Position numbers and translations under genes: made by a program
The notes under the pieces: model-generated
Told to the model about the DNA's origin: nothing
Seen by the model: the letters and a program-made list of their open reading frames with translations, nothing else
Database searches by the model: none
DNA from: Ilyonectria destructans
Taxonomy: Eukaryota; Ascomycota; Sordariomycetes; Hypocreales; Nectriaceae
DNA: 64,000 nucleotides
Direction: 5' to 3'
Assembly (NCBI GenBank): GCA_020740775.1
Contig: JAHEWK010000035.1
Location: 248,001 to 312,000, forward strand
Shown here: piece after piece, positions 41,701-54,500 of the stretch
How positions within the stretch are numbered: the first letter of the stretch is position 1
Layout of the letters: each line of letters opens with the position of its first letter

Positions 41701-44700
41701 TTAAATATAATTACAGCCGGATTAGCCGGTTTAATAAGGCTCTAGCAGTTACCTTACAGCACAACCACAACATTCGACTCCTCGTTACAGTTATATCAAG
41801 CCTAGCTATAAGCTATTACGCTACAAATTACACTATAAAGCTAGATATGCCGTTATGGAAACAGGCGGCACTTATAAAGATAGTATAGAAAAGGATATTA
41901 GTAGACATTGGGGCTGAAGGCTAAGTAATATATAACAATAAAGCCCTAAGGGCCGTATAGGTAAATAATAAGGCTAGATAATTCCTAGCCCGAACGGCAA
42001 ACCAGATCTTTACCAGCAGGGAGCTATCCGCCGTAAAGGTATATAGCAGGCTCCTCGGTTATCCTAACTACTACTCCAGCGTAAAGAGATAGCAGAGTAT
42101 TCACCTCAATATACTGTACTGGGCGGTCTTCAGGAGGTAGTAGGGTCTATAAGATACAGCCGGACTGAAGGCTTATCTGTAAGCGGCCCCGAAGATAATT
42201 AATATAGTGCAGTCTGGTGTGTATCTTCTACTGCTGGAGGTATATACCGGGCGTAGGGCTCTATTAGAGGACCTCTACTTCTACAACTATACTAATATAA
42301 TTTAAGTGCGTTAGATTGGGAAGCAGATGAATATAGATAAGCTGCAGTATTTCCCCTTCAACTAAAATCTTATTAATAGAGAGAGATAGATCTAAGAGCT
42401 CCTAAAGGCAGAGGCGCAGTACATTCCGATACTCACTAGCCCCCTTAACTACAACCTGGATAAACTAGACCCAGAATATTACTAACAGTAGGAGAGGTAA
42501 AGAGAAAGAGAAGGCTTATTAAAGAGCTAACAGCATATAGAACTGCAGTTATTCTTCTAGTACTCTTTATACCTTAGCAATACTTTATGCGCCTGGACGA
42601 GCTCTATAGCTACCGCTATATATCTGGTGAGTACCCCTCAGTTAAAGATATATAGTAAAAGCTATTAGAAGCTATACCGGACCGAATAAAGGGGGTAGTT
42701 TATAATATTAAGCTTCTGCATAAGAGCGCTGAAGATACTAAGAAAGATATAGCATTATAGGCTAGCTGCAGCAAAGGTAATAAGGAGAAAGAGTACAAGC
42801 CGGCAGAGGAAGGAATAGCCCCTAGCATTCTGTAGCGACTGCAGAATACAGACTTAAGGTATATATTCTATGACGCAGTGTATAATCTGTATAGCAATTA
42901 AGATATTACTAAAGACTTCCCCGTACTGGCAAGGCTGCTACAGGCGCTCAAGAGAGTCAGCTTCTCTAACTCCAAACTGAACCTATAGCGCACAGATATA
43001 CAGTCCGAATATCAAGTAACAGTAAAAATAATAATAAAGCCTGAGATTGGTATAGTACAGGCGGCCCAGCTGCAGCTCTATAGAGCCAGAGTGCTAGCTA
43101 TTAAAGGGGATAATAAAGTCGGCGAAGATAAGAACGGCGATAAGGCTGGTTTTAGTTCCGGCGATAATTAGTATTTATTCCCATCTATTCCGGCGTCCAA
43201 CCTAACCCCCACTCCAGCTTATACTTAGGTAGATATAGCATCTAACAGCAGCTTCCTTCTGGTTGGGAATATAATAGGCAAGCAGCAAATACTAAACTGT
43301 ATATAGAAAATCGCCCTCAGCCTTATCTATAAGGCAATAGACAGAGCGGAGGAAGTATCAGATATAGCCGCTAATAGCAATAAAGGATATACAGTATAGA
43401 AGCAGCTACCTCAATATCTCCAATATATAGGCAGAAGCAGCAATACCGGGAAGTTTTAGCTTATCGAGATACTAAAAGAGATATTTGCAGCAAAAGGGTC
43501 GTCAAAATGTATTATTATAATAGCTACATCCAGAACGGCGGCAGTAGGGATCGGCAGTAATACTATCCACTCCGCGCTGGAGCTAGCCTTTAAGGATTAA
43601 GATGGAGCCGCAATAGAAAGCCTACTATCTGCAAACCTAAAGAGGAGCCGGCAGTATTAAAGAAGGCGTAATATACTTATAGTCGACAAGGTAAGCATAT
43701 TGGGACTTAAGACGCTCTATAAAATAGACTACAAGCTGCAGGCGCTCTGCGGCTTCCCAGATAGGCCGTTCGGCAGGATACCAGTGGTAGTCTTTACAGA
43801 CAACTTCCTCCAGTTCGGGCCAGTACTGCAGAGGGGTCTGCTGAGCCGGGTTAACCCCAGTAACAGCAATAAGGGGCTATAGAACCTCTCGGATCGTATG
43901 ATGCAATATCGATAGCAGCAGATCCAAGCTAAGACGACATAGAAGCTATTTACCAATATAGTAATCCTAGAGAAGTAGAAGAGGGCTGAAGGCAACGAGG
44001 AACTAATAGAGCTCTTAGAACGCATCCGGACAGGCCGACAGACGGCGGCCGACCTAAATAAGCTCAACTTACAATATATCCCTGACGAGAAGCTCGACTT
44101 TACGGAAGGCCGGCGCGCTATTATCCCGCTTAACCGACACAGGTGGGACCTCACACTCTATACCGCCCTGGCCTTCGGCGAGGAGCACGGCAGGAAGGTG
44201 TCCCTATTTATATCCGATTACCAGTAGAAAACCCGTATGCCCAGCGAGGAAGAGATAGAGGCTGTAGTGCTGCTCGGAGATAACGTGCAGCTCCCCATCC
44301 CAGGTATCTTTCCGTATGTTGAGGGTATACCTATTATCATCAATCAGAATAAGTACCTAGGGCTGAAAGTAGTTAATAGAGTAGAGTTTACAGCTGCCGG
44401 CATCGTTACAGACGGAGAGGTAGAAGAACGGGTAATCCACAACTAGCTATCCGTCTTCCTCAAGCTGCTAAGTAGCATCCTTCTCTAATTGCAGGATATA
44501 AAGAGGCTCACATTCCCGCATATACCTTCAGGTATCCTTATACTAGGGACAGAGACTATACAGCTTGATAAAGAAAAGCACGGCAAATACATCTATCCTC
44601 AACTTACAGCCAAGCGGGAGTTTAAGATGGGGCTGATACATACGGGGCTGCTATATACGCCGGGCTTTACGCTTACTGACTATAAGGTATAGAGTAAGAC

Positions 44701-44960
44701 CCTAGAGAAGGTCCTGCTCGGGCTCTACGGGAGAAAAGGAACAAAGGGATACCCGAGTATGGAGAAGTGCGACGTACTTAGCTTGTACGTACAATTATTA
44801 CGGTGCAAGCGGTTGCGGGACATACGGCTTGTACAGCCAATCCCAAGGGAGCACTTCAAATAGGCGCGGATGTATCTGGAGCTTATAGAAGGGGTCAATC
44901 AATTAAAAGAGCTAGCAAGATAGACAGTTGAGCGGTTTGAGGTCAGGCATGGGAATTAAG
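38780..44960 (+). pseudogene. Helitron C RepHel, heavily mutated
   Basis: Plus-strand translation, ignoring stops, aligns block by block with intact Helitron D. The Cys-rich N region (LIYCIICYKQKI against D's CMICYRKIST), HKKGHITIFPNDVENLV (D: VKGHITVFPNSVQDLV) and the Rep motif-3 region ISYYATNYTIK at about 41806-41840 (D: LIYYLTNYTTK) all match. In the helicase, SNTGKF replaces GGTGKS near 43440, and IVDKVSILG at 43679-43705 matches D's IIDEVSMLG with Glu to Lys. Dozens of in-frame stops occur, nearly all TAG, and the sequence is saturated in TpA. CAG-to-TAG and TGG-to-TAG are exactly the changes expected from C-to-T mutation at CpA on either strand, as in RIP. Not functional. Confidence 0.85.
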
Positions 44961-45011
44961 GTTAGGAGGCAATCTCCGTTTCGTTCACAGTAATAACAAC
45001 GGAGAGCGGAC

Positions 45012-45070
45012 CCAATCAGAAGCCATTTTATTAGCCAATCAGAAGGTAGCTAACTTTGCAACCAATCAGA
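45012..45070 (+). promoter_or_regulatory. Three CCAATCAGA motifs
   Basis: CCAATCAGA occurs at 45012-45020, 45035-45043 and 45062-45070, spaced 23 and 27 bp apart. CCAAT is the binding core of the HAP/NF-Y complex in fungi. The cluster lies between the end of Helitron C and the 1-kb repeat. What it would drive is unclear. Confidence 0.3.
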
Positions 45071-45114
45071 GGCCAGGGACCAGGGTGTCAAGGGTCGGGC
45101 GCGAATAAGAAAGA

Positions 45115-45130
45115 CCTTCCTAACGGAAGG
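45115..45130. repeat. Hairpin downstream of Helitron C
   Basis: CCTTCC-TAAC-GGAAGG, a 6-bp stem with a 4-base loop preceded by AAGA. A similar AAGACCTT-initiated hairpin occurs downstream of Helitron D at 56056-56072. Either may be a 3' terminal hairpin of these Helitrons, though a CTRR end does not follow at the usual distance. Confidence 0.5.
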
Positions 45131-45138
45131 CATTCAGA

Positions 45139-46202
45139 AAAACAGGGGAAGGCGCACGTCCGCCGGGGGAAGTTGGAAGTTGGAAGCTGGGCGTGGTGGG
45201 CAAGTTGGCGGCTCCCTTGCGCTGAGTAGCCTTTCGGTACAAAGCTTGTTGGGTTGTTGCACGTGTTGAGAAGAGGGCGCGGTTTTAAGTGGTCGGCTCT
45301 AGGTGGGTGGATGAATAGACTTGGCCAATAGGGCGTGTGTGTGTGTTACCTTTATTTTGTGTAGCCAATAAGACGTATGCAGCAGGCTTTGAGAAGCAGG
45401 CACCATTTTGAGTGGCACGATTTGAAGAGCTTAATGCGAAACTAAGAGACCTAGCCAATAGGGCGAGGGTGAATAATTGAGACAAGGATCAGGGGACTGA
45501 GACTAGCAGAGATCAATCAGTCGCAATACCAAAGAGGGAAAATTGTCAATTTGAGTATAAGAAGCTGGCATGCCAAGATGTCCTGGTGTTGAGATCATTG
45601 TACTTTATCACTCGCACTGGTGTTGAAACCACACTCTTATTTCCCCCACATATCAATCTGTAAGTTTTCCAAACCCAATACAACAGCCCAAAATACCAAC
45701 TATTATTATACTAGGCTACTTAAAGTCTCTTTGTGGGATGCCTCTTGTTCCTGCCACCTGGTTTGGTAGTTGATGACCTCATATTAGGACGAACGGAGGA
45801 TCGGAGTGTGGCAGATATGTTAGGTGATCGAGAGTCCTCGTTTTCCTTCGCTTCACCTTCTTCATGGTTATCATTTTCATCAGAGTCTACGGACGTTAAA
45901 GGGGAGACCGGCGACCCTGCAATGATTGGAGATGTTGCGGTAGTTACAGTAGACCCCCTGAGTCTCTTGGGGGCGGGGTTCTTCGAACTTGACTGAGACG
46001 ATGGAGATGCGGAGATTGCGGGCCTTTTGTTCTGAGATGGAGTAACGGGTTGTTGGGATGGACCTCCCTGCGGCGATTGTGATGATTGTGACCGTGACTG
46101 TTGCGCCTGTGAAGATTTCTTTGAGGGAGACTTGAACATAGACCTCGCTGCTGCGAAGCCGCCAGCTTGGGATGGGCCAGGTTCGGTTTTAGAGGGGGAG
46201 AC
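45139..46202. repeat. 1-kb dispersed repeat, copy 2
   Basis: Collinear with 14384-15412. It covers the 3' flank and the C-terminal coding part of the 484-aa gene. The outer end begins CAGGGGAAGGCGCACGTCCG at 45143, reminiscent of a transposon terminus, but no inverted partner was found in the window. Confidence 0.9.
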
Positions 46203-47243
46203 TGTGTTAGCGGCAGGTGCAGGTGGCGTGCTCTTGTCCGGAAACGTCCAAGAGTCGGGAACGACAATGAAAACATAGTCCTTCTCATCAACTGTAGGGG
46301 CAGCTACCATAAGACTATGGTCAAGCAGGCCAACAATCTTGCCGACGCAGTTGAAGGGAACACCTGGTACAAACTGTGTATCTTTCCTATCTGCCATCTT
46401 CTTGCAGAGGAGAGAGAATGGCAAAGCGCGAATAGGAAAGAGAATAAAAACTTGAAAGGGGTGGAAGCCTTTGAAAGGGCTCTTTGATGGCTGACCCGGA
46501 GTGATGTAGGTACAGCACTGGATAAATGCACAGCATCTCAGCTGCGCATCATCCAACAGCGGGACAGAGTCCTTGATCAAGTGGGTTTGACCTGTCCCGA
46601 GAACCTGCCCCGTCAAAGAAACAACCGGTCGGATAAGTGGAAAGCCCTCACTATCGCAAAGAGTTCGTGGGTCAATGCTGATAGTTACATTAGTGGCAAG
46701 CGCGATAGTCGAACTCGAGCTAAGGGGAAACGATAAGTCTGCTTACGCTTGGTATCCAAAGTCGCGTATGAGAACAACTGGAACCTTGTACACTTCGCCG
46801 TCACCATCTTCATCGGTGAAAACATCAGGCTCCCGCAGCACCCACTCCAGTGCGTAGGGGTGTACTTTGCCAGTGAAATGGAACCACTGATTCTCCCACT
46901 CCGATTCAACAATCTGCTGGTTATAGACAGAGAGGTTGAGACTAAAGTAAATCGGCAGTGGATCAGGGGATCGATACCCTTCAGGGCGCAGCACAGAATA
47001 TTCAGGCAGTGTCATATAGGGAGGGGGTGGAAGAAAAACCCTGCCAAGAGCTTCAACATTAAGGCTCTTGATGAGTTGTTCATCTGATGTAGGAAACCGC
47101 GTTGGGGTATCCAGCTGACCAAAAAAGGACATGGTCATATCACTACCAAGGTTTTTCTGAGAGTCATAAGGCATGCGCGGAGGGGGATGACCGCTAAGAG
47201 TGGAAGTTGAGGTAGAATTTGAGGTAGAAGTTGATGAAGGCAT
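45720..47243 (-). CDS. Unknown 484-aa protein, divergent partner of Helitron D
   Basis: Exon 1 47243-46747 and exon 2 46677-45720 are joined by a 69-bp intron (GTAAGC at 46746, branch CACTAAT, acceptor CAG ending 46678). No stop or frameshift is present. The ATG at 47243 follows a TTG-opened extension. The N terminus is Ser/Thr-rich. Two or three blocks look like small beta-barrel (OB-type) strands: WFHFTGKVHPYALEWV then VPVVLIRDFGYQ; RPVVSLTGQVLGTGQ; and PFNCVGKIVGLLDHSLMV then DYVFIVVPDSW. This OB resemblance is by eye only. The C-terminal 170 residues are disordered, rich in Ser/Pro/Gln with basic patches (FKSPSKKSSQ, APKRLRG) and an acidic run, as in nuclear proteins. The gene is transcribed away from the Helitron D RepHel gene, 1.3 kb apart. 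A degenerate copy of its 3' half is at 14.4-15.5 kb. A single-strand DNA-binding accessory role would be analogous to plant Helitron RPA genes, but that is speculation. Confidence 0.7.
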
Positions 47244-47472
47244 GATATATTGAACTGGCAAATGTTTCGATAAAAAATGGGAGAGCAGTTAAGATTACGA
47301 CTCTGTGAGAGAGAGAGAGCAATAGTAAGATAAGCCTGCAAGATTGGTATATAAATGTATAGAACAAAGAAGAAACACATCTGATATTTATGATCGATTA
47401 ATTGATATAGTATGTACAATGCGAAGATTGATACCACTTGGTAAAGATACTGTATTTCGTTACGCAGAGAGG

Positions 47473-47776
47473 ATGTGGGATCGCCGATCTCAATCCAACA
47501 TTTTCAGCTAAGAGCTACTATCCCTGCCGATGTGGATACTTGCACAATTGAATTGACCAATTAACGTAGATGGTGAACAGATTTGCTTTTTCCATGAGTA
47601 CAAAGGATTGGCCAAAACGTAAGCACATATCGCCGATCGTCGTCAAGCAACTTGAGTTAAGAGCCTTGATCCCTGCCAAGTGGATACTTTCACAGCGGAA
47701 TTGATCAATCAACGTAGCCGTTGAACAGAATTGCTTCTTCCACGATTACAAAGGATTGACTAAGATATTAACACAT
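47473..47776. repeat. Two tandem ~150-bp direct repeats
   Basis: An imperfect direct repeat: unit 1 about 47473-47622, unit 2 about 47628-47776. Shared blocks include CCCTGCC, GTGGATACTT, CACAATTGAATTGA-like and TACAAAGGATTG. It lies in the spacer between the two divergent genes. Confidence 0.75.
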
Positions 47777-47884
47777 GAAAAAAAAAAAAGATGAGAGCTG
47801 AGCACTATATGATAGGTAGATGAAATAACGTGGTGTGTATTATGTCAATCACATAAGTGTCCATCGATGTTACCATTACAACGA

Positions 47885-48241
47885 AAGAGGGTGAAGGGAT
47901 ATTTTGATCTATTGGTATATCAATACTGCAGCGGCCATATGAATAAGAGGGTGGAGGAGTATGGTGCCGTATTGGTATACCGGTGTAATGGCATTCCGAC
48001 TAGATAATGGGATGAATAATCCAGCCTGATGTTATTAATGTTATAAGAATAAGAGGGTGGGGGAGTATGATGCTCTACTGGTATACCGGAGTGTGATGAT
48101 GGTCCGAGTAGATGATGGGATGAATAATCAAGTCCGAAGTTAATCATCGCGAAAGTAAGAGGGTGGAGGAGTATGATGCTCTATTGGTATACCGGTGTGA
48201 TGATGCTCCGAGTAGATGAAGGGATGAATAATCAAGTCTGA
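47885..48241. repeat. Minisatellite, ~106-bp unit, about 3.5 copies
   Basis: Units start at about 47885 (partial), 47944, 48050 and 48155. Each has AAGAGGGTGG, TATTGGTATACCGG, GATGGGATGAATAATC and a short variable spacer. They sit on the RepHel side of the divergent spacer, ending about 330 bp before its ATG. Repeats in this place could be transposase- or regulator-binding sites. Confidence 0.85.
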
Positions 48242-48575
48242 TATTGGGATGAAATTGGAAGACTAAAGAAGAACATGGTGGGATAGACCTATCATTTATT
48301 GGTAGATGGGTCAAGACAATGACGATAGAGGATTTTATCATATAGTTTGATAGGTATAATAGAGATAAAGATGACGTGGGAGTATCGGGATAGAATCGGA
48401 TCAAGAGCAGAGTAGGACCGGTTAGTGTGGGAGAATCGAAATCTGCCCCAGAATGTACCGATCACAAAACAGCATTTTGAATGGCATCAACCTTTATTGT
48501 TCATATTTATAATGCTATTTGGCTTAATACATATGATTACGCACCCTAAGAATACACGACATACACTATCTTGTA
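48242..48575. promoter_or_regulatory. Presumed upstream region of Helitron D RepHel
   Basis: The 334 bp before the ATG at 48576 contain no coding sequence or further repeat units. AT-rich tracts near 48495-48540 could be the core promoter. Nothing more specific is seen. Confidence 0.35.
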
Positions 48576-51500
48576 ATGGATTCGTCATTATCTGCTCTAC
48601 TTGAAAGGTTGCGTGGTCGAACGTCTGGCAGCACACTCGGCAGTCTCGGGCTGAACACGTACAATGATATCTTTAGTGCGGCAAACTCGAATACAAACGC
48701 AACACTAAGAGAATCACATTCTATTGTCCAACCAAGCATATGCGATCGTGTTCCGGATGTCCAGCCTGTGGGCTTGGCATTAATGAAGTCACATTCTACT
48801 GTCCAACCGAGTACACCTGGTGATATTCCAGAAACCGTACCTATAGACTCGGCACTAGACGGATCGCAATCAACTGGCCAATCAAGCAAACCAGGCAATC
48901 ACCAACAATACCGATCAAGTGTAAATCAAATCGACAATGCCAATGCGCAAACACAGGCGGCAGGAAACTGGATGACCCGGCCACCACCAGGGAGCACGAC
49001 GCCGACACAAGTGCCTCCAAGAAAAAGAGGCAGACCGCGAGGTTCTCGTGTACCAAGGCGGAGAGTTGGAGAAGGAAATCGGGTGCAGGAACATCAGCCA
49101 AGTGCATACCAAGCCGACACCATCAATACTCAAGTACAGAGCCCTGAAAGTTGGATGAGTCGACCGCCGCCAAGGAGTACGACACCAATACAAGCGCCTC
49201 CAAGATCAAGAGGCAAACCGCGAACTTCTCGTGCATCAAGACGGAAAGATGCCCGGGAAAGAAACTGGAGGCAAAGGAGACAAATCCAACAGCAAAGACC
49301 ACTGGTTGCCATTGGGACCCAACATCACCCGCACAATGCACTGGGCATGCAGCAATGTATGAGCATTCTAAGCTTTTCAGATGTGGATCAACATGGCCAA
49401 CAAGAACTTGGCGCCAAGCGTAAGGCTGACCAACGCGGACAAGAACAAAACAAAAGGCAAAATCGAAGACGGGTTGAGAGTAGCAACCTTGAAGAGCAAA
49501 CCCAGGCATTCAAGAGAGCTATTAAGCATCTGGAAGATGAATTTACAGAGAAGGAGAGAATATCCTACACAAAGGATTGGCGTAAGCCGGTCCCCCGTGA
49601 GAGGAATATATCCACAGTCATGGACTTTTATCAAGCATTTCACAACATGGACACCCTACCCATACACACATGCATGATATGCTATCGGAAAATCAGCACC
49701 ATGGAGATAAAAGAGCTTAGCTGGGAAGAGTGGACAAATAGCGCAGCGATGAATAGCTGCCGCACGTTTTCATGTCCAGATTGCTTCCCTGTTGGCAAGG
49801 CTATACGGAGCTGCGAAAACTGTGCAATGAAGATCCGCGAATGCAATATGGCGCGGGGTGGGAACTTGCATCAAGCACTTGGTTGCGAGCACATGTACCC
49901 GGATGCTCTCAGAGACCTGACATTGGTTGAGGAGAAGCTGATCGCACTCAACACCCATTTCGGCTTCGTTGCAAGAATCAAAGTGACAAAAAGCACCAAA
50001 CAGAGTACGGCATATGCACGGCATGTAAAGGGTCACATAACTGTGTTTCCAAACAGTGTTCAAGACTTGGTTACCACAGTACTACCACATCCGCTTCTAC
50101 AATCTTTGGAGGACATCCATATATCTTGGCATGGGCCGCAGAGACCAGCCCCCAGCGATCTATCCAAGTTGCTCTCAGTCCGGAGAGGAGCTGTGGAACG
50201 GGCGTTGCTTTGGCTAAAAGAATTTAACCCCCACTATCGGCACATCCAAATCGACAAAGCCGAGTTGGATAGTTGGGGAGAGCCGGCGCATGGGGTTCCG
50301 AGCCAGATCTATGACAGGATAGAAAGAGATGAACCATCGGCATGGGAAGAAACGCGAACAGCGCACATTGTGCCCCCAGCAGAACGTGGAATGGATGACA
50401 CTGGGCCCCAGTCACTCGAACAGATTGTGGACGGGCTGGGCAGAGCGTATGATGAGAATGATGTAAGTTACGACGAGGATCAGCAGCTCTATGACGAGCG
50501 CAGTCGGGAGGAGCTCGAGTATGAGGGCATGGGAAGCTTTCTTGATGAGATCCTTGCATCTGGTATGTTTCCACTGGATACAGCACCGCGAGCAACCGAT
50601 GCCGATAAACTGCAATTTGCTATTGATACCATCAGAGGTGGACACACAAATGCGCAAACACAGCCGCCCAACCAGCCGACTGGGAGCGCGCAGGATTCGC
50701 ACCTTCAGCCATACATTCACATTTCAAGAGGCAATGAGTTTGCAGATAGCAATGATCTCTGGCATCTTGCAAAAGCATTTCCAACACTATTCCCGTTCGG
50801 TTTCGGTGGGCCACGGTGCAAGGAAGAGATGGAATCGGACCTGTGGAAGAACAGTGTCCAGCTCACAGGGCGTATCCGTGATAGAGACAGTATTGGAGAG
50901 GGTGGAGAGGATGCGATTTCGCCAACACGTAATCTCCGACTTCACGCATGGATGAAGAAAGTGCTGCAACGACATGGTGGTCGCTTTGCCAATCATCCGG
51001 CGTTTTCATTCCTAGTATTCAACATAGAGGTTCGGTCTAGGAATAGAGGAGTAAGTATGGTGAGCGTGCGACGGACCGATTTTCCTGAGGTTGAGAGGAT
51101 CATTCAGTCGTTAACACCAGAGAGGCTGTGGGAAGTGCAAAAGGAGTTAGAGGCTGGCGGGAGCACCCGAGATGAAGGTATCAAAAAGCTCCTGCGATAC
51201 ATCTCATACTTTGGCTACAAACAGGCCATGTCGCAGGAGTCGCGGCTAGCCATGCGCAGAAAGATTAAAGCGCTCATCATCAGATACGGTATACCGGCGA
51301 TTTGGTTTACGCTGAATCCCAATGACATTACGAACCCGGTAAAACTACGTCTGGCGGCATACCGAAAGGAGGACAAGGCTGCCGCGGAAGCAACCCTGCT
51401 TCGGGCCCTTCAGGATAGGTATGAGAGAGTGAAGCTGGCGATAACTGACCCCATAAGCTCTGCCATCTTCTTCCACCGCGAAGTAGAGATGTTCTTTGAG

Positions 51501-54500
51501 CATTACGTCAAGGTTGGGGAGGAATCTGTTTTTGGTCGGATTGGACAGTATTTCGGCGCTGTCGAGACCAACGAACGCGGTGCTCTTCATGTCCATGGTT
51601 TGTTATGGCTCGAAGGGAACTTGGAGCTCGGGGAGTTCATCGGTGCTCATGGAAACGGGGAGGATGATGAGGGTGCGGCAATGGAACGGGAAGGAATCCT
51701 GAAATATGTCGATTCTGTCTTTACCGAGGTATGTGCATCCATATATCCATATAACCAAAAGCCAACGTAGGTCGGAAGCTAAACTATCATCTAGGATCTG
51801 GACGAATCCGCTGCCTTTAGCGAGGAGAGCGAGACTAGGGTGGTTTACGACAACATATCCTACCTGATGACCGATGCTGGGCGCTTCTCTGAACAGTTTG
51901 ACGATGAAGCCCACTTTTGCGCGGGCAGGGTCCAGATGCACGTCCATACCGCAACTTGTGTCAAATACTCTCATATCAAGGAGGGAGAAAAGAAGCCCAC
52001 GTGTCGATTCCATGCGCCTTGGAAGCTCTTTACAAAAAGCGAATTCGGCGCGGATGGTATACTTCGGCTCCAACGCTCACATCCCATGATCAATCGATGG
52101 AACAAGCCAATGGCGGTTGGGTTGCGGCACAATCACGACATCTCCTTCATCGGTACCCAAAGCAAGACAATGGCGCTGATATATTACTTGACAAACTACA
52201 CCACAAAAATCCAAGATCCGATCTGGAAGAGAGTGGCCATAGCAGCAGAGCTCTTTCCGAGTATCAGCACAACCAGCGCCGTCGGGCTCGGTGCAACAAC
52301 TGCAAACTACGAAGCCAAGGCAAATGTAAACCGCCAGTATCTGATGAGAATCGCAAACAGAATATTCACTGAGCGGCCATTATCGCAGGTGGAGGTGATT
52401 GCGCACTTCTTGGATTACCCAAGTGAGTTCTCGAGTACCAAACAATGGTCATATGTGAATATGACAATGATATACTGGGCAATACTCCGACGCTGGCAGT
52501 ATCTCCAGCAATGCAGTAGCACTTTAGGCGACGACGATGATCGACCTATCGAGAACATAGGTGGCAACGGTAACGGCAACGACGCGGAAGCCAGCGCGGA
52601 GAGGGTCTTGGTGGGAAGCGATGGCAAGAAGCTACCATACATTGAAGCCTACCACCACCGTGGAGAGGTGCTGCAGACATTATGCTTCTATGACTACATG
52701 TCACTTGTTACATTACAAAAGAGGATAGATTCATCTTCCAAGGAGTTGGTGAAGATAGAATTTGAAAGGAACTGGAAGCCGGGAAGGGACTGGGTGCAGG
52801 TTTTAAGACCCCCGGGGAAGTATGCAGTGCCATGCATCAACGGCTTTCTCGATATGGACTTTGATATTGACACAAACGCAGACAGATACCGCAGGTAAGC
52901 ACAAGCCATAGAACAGATGGGATGGATAAACGAGGAGCATACACTAATATTAGTACCAGAGCTGCAGTACAGCACCTCGCACTCTTTGTGCCATGGGAGA
53001 AGTTCACTACAGCAGCATCAGGCGATATTAATGAAATCTGGGAACACTGGAGACGGCGACTCCCCAAAAGACTCCAGACTATCGCAGGCAACATCCAGCT
53101 CTTGAAGCGATCAGCGGAAGATGCGCGGCGAGATGCAAAGCAGTGGGCGGCTGCGGGGGACGACGCCGTTTTGGATGACATCGACGCTATGGGGTATGAT
53201 TTCCAAGATCCTACAGGCCCAGTAAAAGCATATCGCCCAGACCAGGTTGGCCAGCTTGGCCGATTGATTGAGACAGTACGAGGTGCTACAGCCCCTAACC
53301 AGGTGACCGCTGGTTCGGAGCATCTTTTGCAGATGCTAGATCAGCTCCACGAAGCCCAAGCAGATATCCCCGACTTTGCGGATGATGTCGAGACTGTCGC
53401 TTCCGCAGAGAACCCAGCGCAGTACCAGCCAACCATGGTAGCCAAGAGCGAGCTCCCAACGCAACGTCAGCTTAGAGGAATTAAGAGCAAGCAGGATCAA
53501 GCTGACAAGGAAATTGTGAAAAGAATCCGAGGCTCTGATGGAGTTCAGATTACGCAGAACACAGCTGCCGGCGCAGAAGCATCACTGGACCATACCTTCG
53601 CGGGCGCGGGAGAAGATATTATAGAAATGTCAGAAACAGACACCCGGAACACTCAGAGAGCCAGTGCCAGGGTCGCCTTTGGACCGTCGACAACATTCCT
53701 CCAAGCCGGTCGGGAGATTGCAAGGAGGTTTACCTTGAACGAGCGGCAGGAAATCGCCTTCCTTTTAGTGTGTCGCCATCTCGATACCATCCCGGATGAA
53801 GATAACAGCGATAATTTTGATAGCAGCAATGTCGAGAACAATGATAACGCGCAACTATGCGAGTTCCTGGGGGGGGAGGGCGGCACCGGGAAGTCCAGGG
53901 TCATCGAGGCGTTGGCGGAATTGTTCGCTAGCAAAGACATATCGCACAGGCTGCTTATGACGGCGACATCGGGGGCCGCAGCAGCGCGGATCAACGGCGT
54001 GACTATTCACTCCGCCTGTGGGATGCAACCCAACGCATCCGGCAGCAATGCCGACGATGGCAGCACGGTAACCTACGTGGACGGTGATGCTCGAAGAAGA
54101 TGGAGAGAAAAGTGGCTGCTCATCATTGACGAGGTGAGCATGCTGGGCCTCCAGACGCTCTCCGACATCAACAAGCGACTTTGCGCCTCCCGGGGATCGA
54201 ATCAAGATTTTGGCGGCATCCCAGTGGTGCTACTATCAGGAGATTTCCACCAGTTCCGCCCGGTGCAAAACAAGTCGCTGTTGACGCCATGGTCCGCCCT
54301 CAGGATTGCGGACGAAATGAGGGCGCACGCACTCTGGGCTCGATTTACCACCGTCGTTATGCTCACCGAACAGGTGCGCGCAGCGGGGGACCCGGAGCTG
54401 CAGCGGCTGCTGACTCGGATCCGGCAGGGGCAGCAAGACGAGTCCGACATGGAGCTTCTTAATAGCCGGTGCTTTCAGGAAGTCCGAGCCATACCATGGG

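Noticed and set aside
45143..45170. CAGGGG... as terminus of a hAT transposon carrying the 484-aa gene
   Set aside because: No complementary end or 8-bp duplication found in the window.
47885..48241. CRISPR-like array
   Set aside because: Units are over 100 bp, imperfect, without unique spacers, in a eukaryotic genome; a minisatellite.
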